Source of the DNA: Parabacteroides gordonii MS-1 = DSM 23371
GTDB taxonomy: Bacteria > Bacteroidota > Bacteroidia > Bacteroidales > Tannerellaceae
NCBI RefSeq assembly: GCF_000969825.1
Contig: NZ_KQ033919.1
Coordinates: 829,958-893,957 of the forward strand
Length of the DNA: 64,000 nt
Direction of reading: 5' to 3'
A program made the translations under genes and the position numbers. Below the pieces are notes generated by a model. The model was given only the letters and a program-made list of their open reading frames with translations, was not told the DNA's origin and did not search any database. This document shows positions 1-9,476 of the stretch, one piece after another (the stretch's first letter is position 1; the number at the start of each line of letters is the position of its first letter).

Positions 1-188
1 TGGATATTGTAAAAAGTTCATTATCTGAAGGAGAAAACGTATACCTGAGAGGATTCGGTAGTTTCGTTATTAAGAAGAGAGCTCAGAAGACTGCTCGTAA
101 TATTTCAAAGAATACTACGATCATTATTCCTGAGCATAACATCCCTTCATTCAAGCCGGCTAAAACCTTCCTGAACGAAGTTAAGTAA
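1..188 (+). CDS. HU/IHF-family DNA-binding protein (3' part only)
   Basis: An open frame enters from the left edge (first complete codon at position 3) and stops at a TAA ending at 188, giving 61 residues of a C-terminus. The visible part contains the RGFGSF stretch of the HU beta-arm region and ends in a proline/lysine tail (IPSFKPAKTF), as in HU/IHF proteins. Members bind and bend DNA as dimers in the nucleoid. The N-terminal dimerisation helices lie outside the window, so HU cannot be separated from IHF-like paralogues. It is followed 35 bp later by a very basic 29-residue gene on the same strand. Confidence 0.88.
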   Translation, partial: DIVKSSLSEGENVYLRGFGSFVIKKRAQKTARNISKNTTIIIPEHNIPSFKPAKTFLNEVK

Positions 189-223
189 TTAGTAATTATA
201 GTTTAATTTAAAATTTAGAAACA

Positions 224-313
224 ATGCCTAGCGGAAAGAAAAGAAAAAGACATAAAATGTCTACGCACAAGCGCAAAAAGAGACTGAAGAAGAATAGACA
301 TAAGAAAAAATAA
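224..313 (+). CDS. Tiny basic protein of the AURKAIP1/COX24 (bS22/mS38-like) type
   Basis: ATG at 224, TAA ending at 313, 29 residues. It is almost entirely Lys/Arg/His, with the pattern KRHKM-x3-HKRKKRLKKNRHK. This resembles the short AURKAIP1/COX24 domain family, whose members are small-subunit ribosomal proteins in mitochondria (mS38) and actinobacteria (bS22). An A-rich leader without a Shine-Dalgarno sequence precedes it, as is normal in Bacteroidetes. It sits between an HU gene and rng on the same strand, a translation/nucleoid setting that fits a ribosomal role. The ribosomal role here is inferred from family resemblance; the open frame is seen directly. Confidence 0.75.
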   Translation: MPSGKKRKRHKMSTHKRKKRLKKNRHKKK

Positions 314-330
314 GTCTATCAAGAAACTCT

Positions 331-371
331 AAAGAACAAACTTAATAAGTGACCTTTTAAGTTTGTTCTTT
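331..371 (+). terminator. Perfect 15-bp inverted repeat between the small basic gene and rng
   Basis: Positions 331-345 pair perfectly with 357-371 around an 11-nt loop. The stem ends in TTT but is not followed by a long T run, so it could be a weak terminator, an attenuator, or a processing hairpin in the rng leader. RNase G/E genes often control their own mRNA through leader structures; that role here is inference. Confidence 0.5.
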
Positions 372-411
372 GCGTATTTAGAAAGGTCTGAATTAAAAAA
401 CCCTTTTTTAA

Positions 412-1983
412 GTGATAAGTGAATTAGTAGTAGATGTACAACCCAAAGAGGTATCTATTGCCGTATTGGAAGACAAGAACCTTGTGGAACTCCAGAAGGA
501 GGCCCGCAATGTCTCGTTTGCCGTAGGTGATATTTATCTTGGTAAAGTTAAAAAACTGATGCCGGGGTTGAATGCTGCTTTCATTGATGTAGGGTATAAA
601 AAGGACGCATTTCTTCATTATCTGGACTTAGGTCCAAACTTCAACACCCAGCAGAAGTTCCTCAAACAAGCACTCAGCGACCAGAAAAAGGTTCCTGCTA
701 TTTCAAAAGTGCAGATACTTCCCGAAATTGAAAAAGACGGAAGTATAAGTAACGTGCTGAAAGTCGGACAAGAGGTGTTGGTGCAAATTGCTAAAGAGCC
801 GATCTCTACGAAAGGTCCGCGATTGACTTCCGAACTATCTTTTGCCGGAAGATATATCGTGTTGATACCATTTGCCGATAAGGTCTCTGTCTCCACGAAA
901 ATCAAGTCGAGTGAAGAACGTGCCCGTTTACGGCAGCTGATCCAGAGTATCAAGCCGAAAAATTTCAGCGTAATAGTGCGTACCTCTTCAGAAGGTAAAC
1001 GTGTTGCTGAACTCGACCATGAATTAAAGACATTAGTGAAACGATGGGAAGAAAACATCGTCAAGGTTCCAAAGCTAAAAGTTCCGTCGATCGTATACGA
1101 AGAAACGGCACGTACAGTAGCTTTGCTCCGCGATATATTCAATCCCTCTTTCCAAAACATTTACGTAAACGACGCGGACGTATTCCATAACATCCGCGAT
1201 TATGTCAGTCTGATCGCTCCCGGAAGGGAAGAGATCGTACAGCGATACACCGGTGAACTGCCGATATTCGACAATTTCAGTATCACCAAGCAGATCAAAT
1301 CGTTGTTCGGACGTACGGTTACGTATAAAAGTGGAGCTTACCTGATCATCGAGCACACCGAGGCCATGCACGTGATAGATGTAAACAGCGGCAATCGCTC
1401 CAAAGGAAGCGACGCCCAGGAAAAAACAGCTATCGACGTAAACACAGCCGCCGCCGACGAAATAGCACGCCAGCTTCGTCTTCGCGACATGGGCGGTATT
1501 ATTGTGGTCGACTTCATCGATATGGCAGAGGCTGCCAACCGACAGAAGTTATTCGAGCACATGTCTAAAGCGATGGCAAACGATCGGGCCAAACACAACA
1601 TCCTGCCTTTAAGTAAGTTTGGACTGATGCAGATTACCCGCCAAAGGGTTCGCCCGGCTATGGATGTAGATACAACGGAATCTTGTCCTACCTGTTTCGG
1701 CACAGGAACAATCAAACCGTCGATCCTGTTTACCGACAATCTGGAAGGAAAGATCGATTGTTTAGTGAATAAGCACAATGTGAAGAAATTCGCCCTGCAC
1801 GTACACCCCTACGTTGCAGCATTCGTTAATAAGGGATTATTTCCCCTTAGTATGAAATGGAAACTAAAGTACTCAAAAAGTATGAAAGTCATTCCTAACC
1901 AAAGTCTGGGTTTTCTGGAATACAAGTTTATCGATTCCGACAAGAATGAACTCGACATGATGGAAGAAAAGGAAATGAAGTAA
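412..1983 (+). CDS. rng: Ribonuclease G (RNase E/G family)
   Basis: 523 residues from a GTG at 412; the encoded start (ISELVVDVQPKE) matches the usual N-terminus of the family. The enzyme is a cytoplasmic endoribonuclease that cuts single-stranded AU-rich RNA in rRNA maturation and mRNA decay. An S1-like region follows the first 35 residues. The Mg-binding acidic residues are visible in IDVNSGNRS (D323) and VVDFIDM (D367), and the zinc-link cysteines in CPTC (425-428). The protein ends soon after this link, with no long scaffold tail, so it is RNase G-length. It ends just before a bidirectional terminator. Confidence 0.95.
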   Translation: MISELVVDVQPKEVSIAVLEDKNLVELQKEARNVSFAVGDIYLGKVKKLMPGLNAAFIDVGYKKDAFLHYLDLGPNFNTQQKFLKQALSDQKKVPAISKVQILPEIEKDGSISNVLKVGQEVLVQIAKEPISTKGPRLTSELSFAGRYIVLIPFADKVSVSTKIKSSEERARLRQLIQSIKPKNFSVIVRTSSEGKRVAELDHELKTLVKRWEENIVKVPKLKVPSIVYEETARTVALLRDIFNPSFQNIYVNDADVFHNIRDYVSLIAPGREEIVQRYTGELPIFDNFSITKQIKSLFGRTVTYKSGAYLIIEHTEAMHVIDVNSGNRSKGSDAQEKTAIDVNTAAADEIARQLRLRDMGGIIVVDFIDMAEAANRQKLFEHMSKAMANDRAKHNILPLSKFGLMQITRQRVRPAMDVDTTESCPTCFGTGTIKPSILFTDNLEGKIDCLVNKHNVKKFALHVHPYVAAFVNKGLFPLSMKWKLKYSKSMKVIPNQSLGFLEYKFIDSDKNELDMMEEKEMK

Positions 1984-1984
1984 T

Positions 1985-2020
1985 AAAAAAGCCCCGAAGT
2001 GACAAACTCCGGGGCTTTTT
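1985..2020. terminator. Bidirectional rho-independent terminator
   Basis: A-run plus GCCCCG (1991-1996) pairs with CGGGGC (2010-2015) followed by T5. It lies between the convergent rng and Gfo/Idh genes and reads as a terminator on both strands. Confidence 0.85.
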
Positions 2021-2029
2021 GTTTCTATT

Positions 2030-3424
2030 TTACTTCTTTGCCTTCGCCATCTCCAACGCATGCGTTGTCACATAATACTTGGCGATCATGTTCGGGACTT
2101 CCCAGTCCGGCAATTTTCCATCCTTCAAATATTGCAGATAATTTTCCATCACCTGTCCGAAATGGGCTTCATGCCCTACCCTGTATGTTGCAGGGATCTG
2201 AACTTGCCATACATTATCTGAAACCTTCTCCAAAGCAACTCCCGGATATTTATCCGCCACGGTCGACATGGCAGCAGCCAGTTCTTTTTCATAAGCAGCC
2301 AGATCAATATCGGGCAATACCTCAATATATAATTCCGGCTTATACCCCTGTTCTTTACCCTGACGGATAATCAAGTCGGCCTTACTTCCCTTCATGACAG
2401 AGAAATGAGTATCACCACCACCCTCAGGGAAAGTATAATTCCAGATAACTGAAACCTTGGCCGTTACCCCTTTGATCTTATATACGATATCACCATTGCA
2501 ATAGACTTTCAGCGTATCGTTCTCCACATCCTTTTTCAGGAAATCAGGGTAAGCATCCGTACCCGTCACCTGCTTAAACTCTTCCGGGCTGATTGAAGTC
2601 GTCCAACGGTTCGCATCCACAAATTCAATATCTCTTTTATAGTCGATGATCTGATCCGGGAAAGCCTCCCACTGAACGAGATCCACCAGGTGAGTCGTCA
2701 CATCCACAATCCCCTCTCCTTGCTGAGTCACGTCAAAATACCACACCGGACGGGTCAGCGGCTTATTATCCACCAGCTTAAACAAATGGTGTACGCTTTC
2801 CTTCACAATAGCCGGTTCTTCCGGAGATCCTTTCAACTGTTCTCCATAGATAGCAGGGATCGTTGAAAGTTCACGCTGTAATAAGGTGGTGATCTCATTC
2901 CTTTCCGTCATAATGTCATACAACAGGATATTCTTTTGCTTTGCAATATCAAAACACTCTTCCAGCAATTGAAAATTCTGACTGTTGATGGCCATCGGCT
3001 TGTCAGAAAGCACGTTGATGCCGGCTTTAAGTGTCTTCTTTATATACTCGGTTTTCTTTCCGTTATTACCGGCCTGAACCATTACATTCCCTTTCTTTTC
3101 GGCAAGCATCTTCTCCAGATAATCGGAACCCGTATAAACAATTTCATTCCACCCGGTCGGATTCTCTGCGCGTGTATTAAACCCCTCGATACGCTTCAGA
3201 TGCTCATCTACATCAAAACCTCCGGGTGCGTACACATAAACATCTTTACAAACTTGCGGATAAGATACTTTCTGTACCAGGGCTGCATGGAAATGTCCGG
3301 GATCAAGCGTTATAAGCTTTACCTCTCCCTGAGCACCGGTAAAACCTTCGGTCTGTTCTTTTTTGGAAGAACAGGAAGTTCCCAATAAAAGTGCAGTCAT
3401 GGTAAAAACTAGATAGTTTTTCAT
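2030..3424 (-). CDS. Gfo/Idh/MocA-type oxidoreductase lipoprotein
   Basis: 464 residues. The N-terminus is a lipoprotein signal with lipobox LGTSC, so the protein is probably exported and lipid-anchored. The next part resembles the NAD(P)-binding half of Gfo/Idh/MocA proteins (LITLDPGHFHAALVQ, then AGINVLSDKPMA, matching the usual conserved Lys-Pro region). The C-terminal half fits the Bacteroidetes 'putative oxidoreductase C-terminal' domain. Family members act on sugars and sugar derivatives, often oxidised glycans; the substrate cannot be read here. It is a single gene with its own -7 box upstream and a shared terminator downstream. An exported oxidoreductase needing a nucleotide cofactor is a known peculiarity of this Bacteroidetes subgroup. 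Confidence 0.82.
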   Translation of the reverse strand: MKNYLVFTMTALLLGTSCSSKKEQTEGFTGAQGEVKLITLDPGHFHAALVQKVSYPQVCKDVYVYAPGGFDVDEHLKRIEGFNTRAENPTGWNEIVYTGSDYLEKMLAEKKGNVMVQAGNNGKKTEYIKKTLKAGINVLSDKPMAINSQNFQLLEECFDIAKQKNILLYDIMTERNEITTLLQRELSTIPAIYGEQLKGSPEEPAIVKESVHHLFKLVDNKPLTRPVWYFDVTQQGEGIVDVTTHLVDLVQWEAFPDQIIDYKRDIEFVDANRWTTSISPEEFKQVTGTDAYPDFLKKDVENDTLKVYCNGDIVYKIKGVTAKVSVIWNYTFPEGGGDTHFSVMKGSKADLIIRQGKEQGYKPELYIEVLPDIDLAAYEKELAAAMSTVADKYPGVALEKVSDNVWQVQIPATYRVGHEAHFGQVMENYLQYLKDGKLPDWEVPNMIAKYYVTTHALEMAKAKK

Positions 3425-3494
3425 TTTATAAACGATTTAATTGATAATAGTCTCTTCTTTACATATAAATTATGTCATCATCCATCCTATGGCA

Positions 3495-3502
3495 CAAAGA
3501 TA
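3495..3502 (-). promoter_or_regulatory. -7 box TATCTTTG for the Gfo/Idh gene
   Basis: Exact match to the Bacteroidetes -7 consensus TAnnTTTG on the minus strand, about 70 bp before the start codon at 3424. No clear -33 element is visible. The rest of 3425-3669 holds no gene; a weaker TTACTTTG on the plus strand at 3576-3583 is a possible dnaK promoter. I see no CIRCE element. Confidence 0.55.
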
Positions 3503-3669
3503 AAAATATATCGTTTTAACATCTGCCGTATTGTCATTATTTCTGACAACAAAAACAATTCGGAAGCGTTCATTGTTACTTTGGCATACGTTTTGTATAC
3601 TAATTGGTGCAACTCGACAAGAGAAAAAGCAAAGACGAAAAATAATAACAATTAAAATATTATCGAATT

Positions 3670-5586
3670 ATGGGAAAAATTATTGGTATCGACTTAGGAA
3701 CAACCAACTCATGTGTTGCCGTACTGGAAGGCAACGAACCGGTTGTTATTGCTAACAGCGAAGGTAAAAGAACTACTCCTTCAATCGTAGCTTTCGTGGA
3801 AGGCGGCGAACGTAAGGTAGGTGATCCCGCAAAACGTCAGGCTATCACCAATCCTGAGAAAACGATATTCTCTATCAAACGTTTCATGGGTGAGTCTTAC
3901 GATCAGGTAACAAAAGAAATCAACCGTGTACCTTATAAAGTAGTACGTGGCGAAAACAACACTCCGCGTGTAGACATCGAAGGTCGTTTGTATACTCCGC
4001 AGGAAATTTCAGCAATGGTTCTTCAGAAGATGAAGAAAACAGCTGAAGATTATTTAGGACAGGAGGTAACAGATGCAGTTATCACTGTTCCGGCTTACTT
4101 TAGCGATGCTCAGCGTCAGGCAACAAAAGAAGCAGGTGAAATTGCAGGTCTGAATGTTCGCCGTATCGTGAACGAACCGACTGCCGCATCATTGGCTTAT
4201 GGTCTTGATAAGACTAACAAAGATATGAAGATCGCTGTATTCGACCTTGGTGGCGGTACATTCGATATTTCAATCCTGGAATTAGGAGACGGTGTATTTG
4301 AAGTAAAATCAACTAACGGTGATACTCACCTGGGTGGTGATGACTTCGACCACGTAATCATCGACTGGCTGGCAGAAGAATTCCTGCGTGAAGAAGGTGT
4401 CGACCTGCGTAAGGATCCGATGGCTTTGCAACGTTTGAAAGAAGCAGCAGAAAAAGCAAAGATCGAATTGTCAAGTACAACAAGTACTGAGATCAACCTG
4501 CCGTATATCATGCCGGTTAACGGTATTCCAAAGCACTTAGTTAAGACATTGACTCGTGCTAAATTCGAACAATTGGCAGACAGCCTGATCCAGGCTTGTA
4601 TCGAACCTTGCCGCAAATCATTGCAGGATGCAGGTTTAAGCACTTCCGATATCGACGAAGTAATCCTGGTAGGTGGTTCTACACGTATCCCGGCTGTACA
4701 GGCTATCGTTGAAAAATTCTTCGGCAAAGCTCCTTCCAAAGGTGTTAACCCGGACGAAGTAGTAGCTGTAGGTGCTGCCATTCAGGGTGGTGTATTGACA
4801 GGTGAAGTAAAAGACGTACTGTTGCTGGATGTTACTCCGCTGTCTCTGGGTATTGAAACAATGGGTGGTGTGATGACTAAGCTGATCGAAGCTAACACAA
4901 CTATCCCTACTAAGAAATCGGAAACATTTACAACTGCTGTCGACAACCAGCCGTCTGTAGAAATCCATATCCTGCAGGGTGAACGTTCCCTGGCTAAGGA
5001 TAACAAATCGATCGGTCGTTTCCACTTGGACGGCATACCTGCTGCACAACGTGGTGTACCTCAGATCGAAGTTACTTTCGATATCGATGCAAACGGTATC
5101 CTGAACGTATCTGCAAAAGATAAAGGTACAGGTAAAGTACAGAGCATACGTATCGAAGCTTCCAGCGGTTTGAGCGATGACGAAGTAAAACGTATGAAAG
5201 ACGAAGCTGCCGCTAACGCAGAAGCCGATAAGAAAGAAAAAGAACGTATCGACAAGCTGAACCAGGCTGACAGTATGATCTTCCAGACTGAAAAACAGTT
5301 GAAAGACCTGGGCGACAAACTTCCGGCTGACAAGAAAGCTCCTATCGAAGCTGCATTGAATAAGCTGAAAGAAGCTCACAAAGCGCAGGATGTTGCAGGT
5401 ATCGACGCAGCTATGGCTGAACTGAATACGGTATTCCAGGCTGCAAGCCAGGAAATGTACAATGCCCAGAATGCTCAGGGCGGTGCACAACCGGGACCAG
5501 ACTTCGGACAGCAACAGGCAAACAATAACGCCGGTGGAACTAAAGACGGTGGCGTAACAGATGTAGACTTCGAAGAAGTAAAATAA
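3670..5586 (+). CDS. dnaK: Molecular chaperone DnaK (Hsp70)
   Basis: 638 residues, full length for DnaK. The ATPase domain opens with GIDLGTTNS (residues 5-13) and contains the phosphate-binding [10 protein letters not shown] and the conserved VGGSTRIP. The linker [19 protein letters not shown] precedes the substrate-binding domain. A helical lid and a Gln/Gly/Asn-rich tail end in DVDFEEVK, close to the usual C-terminal EEVD-like tail. It folds nascent and stress-denatured proteins together with DnaJ and GrpE, neither of which is adjacent. It is monocistronic: a 245-bp gap lies before it and a terminator after it. Confidence 0.98.
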   Translation: MGKIIGIDLGTTNSCVAVLEGNEPVVIANSEGKRTTPSIVAFVEGGERKVGDPAKRQAITNPEKTIFSIKRFMGESYDQVTKEINRVPYKVVRGENNTPRVDIEGRLYTPQEISAMVLQKMKKTAEDYLGQEVTDAVITVPAYFSDAQRQATKEAGEIAGLNVRRIVNEPTAASLAYGLDKTNKDMKIAVFDLGGGTFDISILELGDGVFEVKSTNGDTHLGGDDFDHVIIDWLAEEFLREEGVDLRKDPMALQRLKEAAEKAKIELSSTTSTEINLPYIMPVNGIPKHLVKTLTRAKFEQLADSLIQACIEPCRKSLQDAGLSTSDIDEVILVGGSTRIPAVQAIVEKFFGKAPSKGVNPDEVVAVGAAIQGGVLTGEVKDVLLLDVTPLSLGIETMGGVMTKLIEANTTIPTKKSETFTTAVDNQPSVEIHILQGERSLAKDNKSIGRFHLDGIPAAQRGVPQIEVTFDIDANGILNVSAKDKGTGKVQSIRIEASSGLSDDEVKRMKDEAAANAEADKKEKERIDKLNQADSMIFQTEKQLKDLGDKLPADKKAPIEAALNKLKEAHKAQDVAGIDAAMAELNTVFQAASQEMYNAQNAQGGAQPGPDFGQQQANNNAGGTKDGGVTDVDFEEVK

Positions 5587-5616
5587 TAAGATTACATTTT
5601 CCACATAAGATGAAGA

Positions 5617-5654
5617 GCGATTGTCGGACTAACCTCCGGCAGTCGCTTTTTTTT
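5617..5654 (+). terminator. Rho-independent terminator after dnaK
   Basis: GCGATTGTCGG (5617-5627) pairs with CCGGCAGTCGC (5636-5646), including two G-U pairs, followed by eight T. Confidence 0.85.
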
Positions 5655-5683
5655 GACCCTGTAAATTAAAAAACCAAAATTCG

Positions 5684-5713
5684 TTGATATTCAAAAACTA
5701 CTCGTTATATTTG
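5684..5713 (+). promoter_or_regulatory. Promoter of the histidine kinase gene
   Basis: TTG (5684-5686), 19-bp spacer, then TATATTTG (5706-5713). Both elements and the spacing agree with the Bacteroidetes sigma-ABfr consensus. The start codon follows 71 bp later. Confidence 0.65.
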
Positions 5714-5784
5714 CTCCCTTAAATATAAACAATACGGTTTCAGTCGCTTGATCACGATAACCCGGAAAAGTAACACTAGTATTT

Positions 5785-8076
5785 ATGCAAACGGCATTAA
5801 CTAAATATCTATTCCACCTCACAGGCATACTGTTACTGGCTGCCTGTTTCTCCTGCAATCAATCGGCATCAGACTTAAAACGGATACTGGTTATTCAATC
5901 ATACGAACCGGAGTACGACGGATATATTGGTACAGAACACAAAATACTCCATGAATTCAAACGAAATCACATAAAAACGGATATTCGGACTTTTTATCTG
6001 GATTGTGAGTCATACATGGATAAAGAAGAAAAAGCTAGAATTTACAACTACCTGGATTCACTTGACGGTTGGCGCCCGGATATAGTTCTGACATATGATG
6101 ATCAGGCATGTTATTCATTTATGAATAGTGACCATCCGCTATCCAAACAAGTTCCAACTATTTTCTCCGGTGTAAACTATCCAAACTGGAGCCTGCTGAA
6201 AAAACACCCCAATATAACCGGTTATTGGGATCGTCCGGAATTTCTAAAAACAATCAAAATGTCAGAAGAGATATACGGGCCTATGAGAATTAATATCTGG
6301 ACAGACAACACCTATCTAGGAAAGCAAACAACCGGTTCTTTTCTCAATGAGCTAAAAGCACAGGGCATAAATTATGTTGCTGGCTATCATTTCACGGTAG
6401 ACGATAAAAATCAATACATATTAACTAAAGACAGTTCCCTGATAATAGAGAAAACAGTACTTAACAAACCGTCAAAAACATACTATGCACTAACCAATGG
6501 GCGGGAAACAGAATCAGCCCAGCTATTATGGGCCTTATCCGGATTAGCCCGCTACTCTGTCTTCGTACAAAGTAAACGTGATTTTACATCCAAACGACTG
6601 GGGCTATTTTCCAGTGCACCTACTATCACCGTAATCAACGAAGGCTTTGGATTAAAAGAAGGTTTACTGGGAGGTTACATTACACCTTATCACACACAAA
6701 TCGAACTCTCTGTAAAAACAGCCAGTGAAGTATTACGAGGAAAGCCACTCAGTAGTATTCCCATTACAAAAAGTCCAAAAGAATATCTGATCGATTGGGA
6801 AGAAATGGTTCGATGGAACATTCCTCTCAACCAAATACCCGGCAACTATCAGATCGTCAATATGCCTTTTTTCGAAAAATATAAATCTCATATCATATCT
6901 TTCGGTATCTGTATAGGTATAACAGTTATTTTGCTCATAATATACCTGACCTATCTTTACCTGCGTGAAAACCGTAATAAACAACAAGCACAGGAGAGTC
7001 TGAGAAAAGGAGAACAATTCCTGTCTTTGGCATTAGCCGGGGGAAATGTCTTCGCTTTCCAGTTAAGAAACAATAAGTTCTATTTTGACAGGGACTTCTA
7101 TACAGCTGTAGGTTTAAAGGAAAATCCTTTCAGCATAGAGGAATTCCGCAGTTATATCCTCCCTCAACATTTGCATATATTCAATATGAATATAGAAATG
7201 GCCATATCCGGCGATTTAGAAAATAATATCTCGCAAATACAATGCAAATTCAATGATAAGGATTATCAATGGTGGGAATTCAGATATACATATAATAAAC
7301 AGGATGATTTCTTTAGCGGCCTCTGCCTGAATATCCAGCGAGGAAAAGAAGCAGAGCAGGAACTGATCTATGCTAGACAAAAGGCAGAAGAATCGGACAA
7401 AATGAAATCGGCATTCCTTGCCAATATGAGTCATGAGATACGGACTCCGCTGAATGCGATCGTAGGATTTTCAAACATCATAGCAGAAGAAGATGTCGAG
7501 CTATCATCCAGTGAGCGCAATGATTTTCTGAAACTGATAAACACCAATTCCGACCTTCTTTTAAAACTGATAAACGATATCCTGGACTTGTCGCGTATTG
7601 AGTCAGGCCGAATGGAGTTTTCGTTCAGCGAATGCAACCTCTCAGACCTGATGAATAATGTTTATCAGACCCACAGATTACTCATGCCGGAGGGTGTAGA
7701 ATTAAAAATAGAAAAACCGGAAGAAGCAGTTATGCTGAATACCGACAAACACCGCCTGACACAGGTCATAACCAACTTCATCAATAATGCTTCCAAATTT
7801 ACCAGAAGCGGATATATCAAGATCGGCTATAGTTATAACCCTAAACGACTGGCTGTAGATATCTTCGTTGAAGATACGGGAATCGGTATTCCGAAAGAAA
7901 AACAGAAGGCGGTATTCGAACGTTTCAATAAACTGGATGAATTTGCACAAGGCACAGGATTAGGATTAGCTATATGCCAGGTCATCATCCATCGTTTCGG
8001 AGGAGTCATAGAACTGGAATCAGAAGAAAACAAAGGAAGCTGTTTTACAATATCACTGCCTTTAGTTATCTCATAA
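5785..8076 (+). CDS. Orphan membrane sensor histidine kinase with ABC-substrate-binding-like sensor domain
   Basis: 763 residues. A signal sequence with a possible lipobox (LLAAC) leads into a periplasmic region of about 330 residues. Its opening (ILVIQSYEPEYDGYIGTEHKI) and overall pattern resemble ABC-transporter substrate-binding proteins of the TrpX/ABC_sub_bind type. A transmembrane helix lies at about 371-393, followed by a PAS-like stretch. The HisKA domain has the H-box FLANMSHEIRTPLN (phospho-acceptor His about 550). The HATPase domain has the N-box (NFINNASKFT), DTGIGIP and GTGLGLAIC. The protein stops after the ATPase domain, so it carries no receiver domain. No response regulator is adjacent, so the partner is unknown. 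Flanked by its own promoter and terminator. Confidence 0.9.
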   Translation: MQTALTKYLFHLTGILLLAACFSCNQSASDLKRILVIQSYEPEYDGYIGTEHKILHEFKRNHIKTDIRTFYLDCESYMDKEEKARIYNYLDSLDGWRPDIVLTYDDQACYSFMNSDHPLSKQVPTIFSGVNYPNWSLLKKHPNITGYWDRPEFLKTIKMSEEIYGPMRINIWTDNTYLGKQTTGSFLNELKAQGINYVAGYHFTVDDKNQYILTKDSSLIIEKTVLNKPSKTYYALTNGRETESAQLLWALSGLARYSVFVQSKRDFTSKRLGLFSSAPTITVINEGFGLKEGLLGGYITPYHTQIELSVKTASEVLRGKPLSSIPITKSPKEYLIDWEEMVRWNIPLNQIPGNYQIVNMPFFEKYKSHIISFGICIGITVILLIIYLTYLYLRENRNKQQAQESLRKGEQFLSLALAGGNVFAFQLRNNKFYFDRDFYTAVGLKENPFSIEEFRSYILPQHLHIFNMNIEMAISGDLENNISQIQCKFNDKDYQWWEFRYTYNKQDDFFSGLCLNIQRGKEAEQELIYARQKAEESDKMKSAFLANMSHEIRTPLNAIVGFSNIIAEEDVELSSSERNDFLKLINTNSDLLLKLINDILDLSRIESGRMEFSFSECNLSDLMNNVYQTHRLLMPEGVELKIEKPEEAVMLNTDKHRLTQVITNFINNASKFTRSGYIKIGYSYNPKRLAVDIFVEDTGIGIPKEKQKAVFERFNKLDEFAQGTGLGLAICQVIIHRFGGVIELESEENKGSCFTISLPLVIS

Positions 8077-8119
8077 AAAAGAGCGGCTACCGGAACAAAT
8101 CCGATAACCGCTCTTTTTT
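8075..8119. terminator. Bidirectional terminator
   Basis: AAAAAAGAGCGG (8075-8086) pairs with CCGCTCTTTTTT (8108-8119), with further pairing inside. It separates the kinase gene from the convergent amidohydrolase operon. Confidence 0.85.
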
Positions 8120-8134
8120 CAATCGTTCTATCAT

Positions 8135-8917
8135 TCAGAGAATCGAAAAAGCATCTGCATCCTTCCACGCCGGGAATTTTGCGCGTAACTCTTCAAGCTC
8201 GCTCTTACTTAAGGTGCAGGTACGTGTTATCTCTTCACGTTTACCGGCATCCGCCAGTTTCTTTCCTTTCGGGGAAAAGATCATGGAATCTCCCCGGTAC
8301 GTGAATCCTTTACCATCTATTCCCACCCGGTTCACACCACAAACATAAGCCATATTCTCAATAGCCCTGGCCGGCAATAATGCTTTCCATACCTTTTTAC
8401 GGGGTTCAGGCCAGTTTGCGACATAGATCAATAAGTCATACTCATTATTTACATTCCGGCTCCATACCGGAAAACGGAGGTCATAACAAACCTGCAAACA
8501 GATATTCCAATCCCTGTAGGTTATGATCGTGCGTTTATCACCAGCTGTGAAATGCCCGTCTTCACCAGCCATCCGGAACAAATGACGCTTGTCATAATAA
8601 TATTCCTCTCCTTCGGGAGTAATAAAAAAAGCACGATTAAAATACTTTCCGTTTTCTTTCGCAATGAAACTACCGGCGACAGCCAGATTATATTTGCCGG
8701 CCCATCCCTTTATAGCCGGGATAGTAGGGCCTTCCATCGTATCAGCCAATCTTTCCACCTCCATGGAAAAACCGGTTGTAAATGTTTCCGGAAGTACGGC
8801 AATATCCGTCTTTCCGCTTACACGCCGGAGTAACTCTCCGTAATAACCAAGATTCTCGTCTCTGTCTTCCCATATAATATGGGACTGGATCATGCTGATA
8901 CGTAAACTGTCTGCCAT
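8135..8917 (-). CDS. Carbon-nitrogen hydrolase, omega-amidase/YafV-like
   Basis: 260 residues of the nitrilase superfamily. The catalytic triad is visible: Glu44 in LPETFTTGF, Lys110 in YYDKRHLF and Cys144 in QVCYDLRFP. ETFTTGF is typical of the omega-amidase/YafV branch, which hydrolyses alpha-keto acid amides such as alpha-ketoglutaramate (metabolite repair); the exact substrate is inferred. No signal peptide, so cytoplasmic. It is the last gene of a three-gene minus-strand operon, starting 9 bp after the acyltransferase gene. Confidence 0.88.
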   Translation of the reverse strand: MADSLRISMIQSHIIWEDRDENLGYYGELLRRVSGKTDIAVLPETFTTGFSMEVERLADTMEGPTIPAIKGWAGKYNLAVAGSFIAKENGKYFNRAFFITPEGEEYYYDKRHLFRMAGEDGHFTAGDKRTIITYRDWNICLQVCYDLRFPVWSRNVNNEYDLLIYVANWPEPRKKVWKALLPARAIENMAYVCGVNRVGIDGKGFTYRGDSMIFSPKGKKLADAGKREEITRTCTLSKSELEELRAKFPAWKDADAFSIL

Positions 8918-8926
8918 AATAGTAAA

Positions 8927-9472
8927 TTAAACTTGTACGAAATTCTCCGGGTGACAAGCTGTCACATCCCGATAATGTTCGCGAATTGTATGAATATCTT
9001 TATCTACATCTCCGGTCGGATAAAACAATCCCTTCACTCCGACTTCCTTCTTTGCATAGTCGAAATAAGCGATCATAATAGGAACCCGTGCCTTCTCTGC
9101 TATATAATAAAAACCTTTTTTCCACTCCTCCGTTCTTTTACGTGTTCCTTCCGGTGTCACAGCCAGCTGAAAAATTTTACGCTCGTTAAACACCTCAACC
9201 ATCAGATCGGTTACCGAAGTCCGTTTATGCCGGTCTACAGGCACACCACCCAGCCACGAAAACAACAGATTGAACGGGAAAAAGAACCATTCCTTTTTGA
9301 TAAGAAAACTGGCGTTACGCCCTAATGCCGTATAAAATAACTTACCGACAATAAAATCCCAGTTGCTGGTATGCGGGGCAACGCATATCACGCACTTAGG
9401 CACATCTTCGCTTATTGGCCCCAGTTTCCATCCGGTCATGCGAAGAAGTGCCCTACTGATAGCTTTCTTCAT
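8927..9472 (-). CDS. PlsC-type 1-acylglycerol-3-phosphate acyltransferase family protein
   Basis: 181 residues, short for the family. The catalytic HX4D motif is H34-TSNW-D39, and the glycerol-phosphate-binding PEGTR motif is at 107-111. Family members transfer acyl chains to lysophosphatidate or similar acceptors at the inner membrane. The small size and absence of clear transmembrane helices suggest a peripheral enzyme; it could act on a lipid other than lysophosphatidate. Middle gene of the operon, 4 bp downstream of the 96-residue gene. Confidence 0.85.
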   Translation of the reverse strand: MKKAISRALLRMTGWKLGPISEDVPKCVICVAPHTSNWDFIVGKLFYTALGRNASFLIKKEWFFFPFNLLFSWLGGVPVDRHKRTSVTDLMVEVFNERKIFQLAVTPEGTRKRTEEWKKGFYYIAEKARVPIMIAYFDYAKKEVGVKGLFYPTGDVDKDIHTIREHYRDVTACHPENFVQV

Positions 9473-9476
9473 TTAT

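Noticed and set aside
4636-5604. Long minus-strand frame (322 residues) opposite dnaK
   Set aside because: It lies entirely antisense to a full-length dnaK, has Cys/Phe-rich low-quality composition and no start context. It is a shadow of codon bias.
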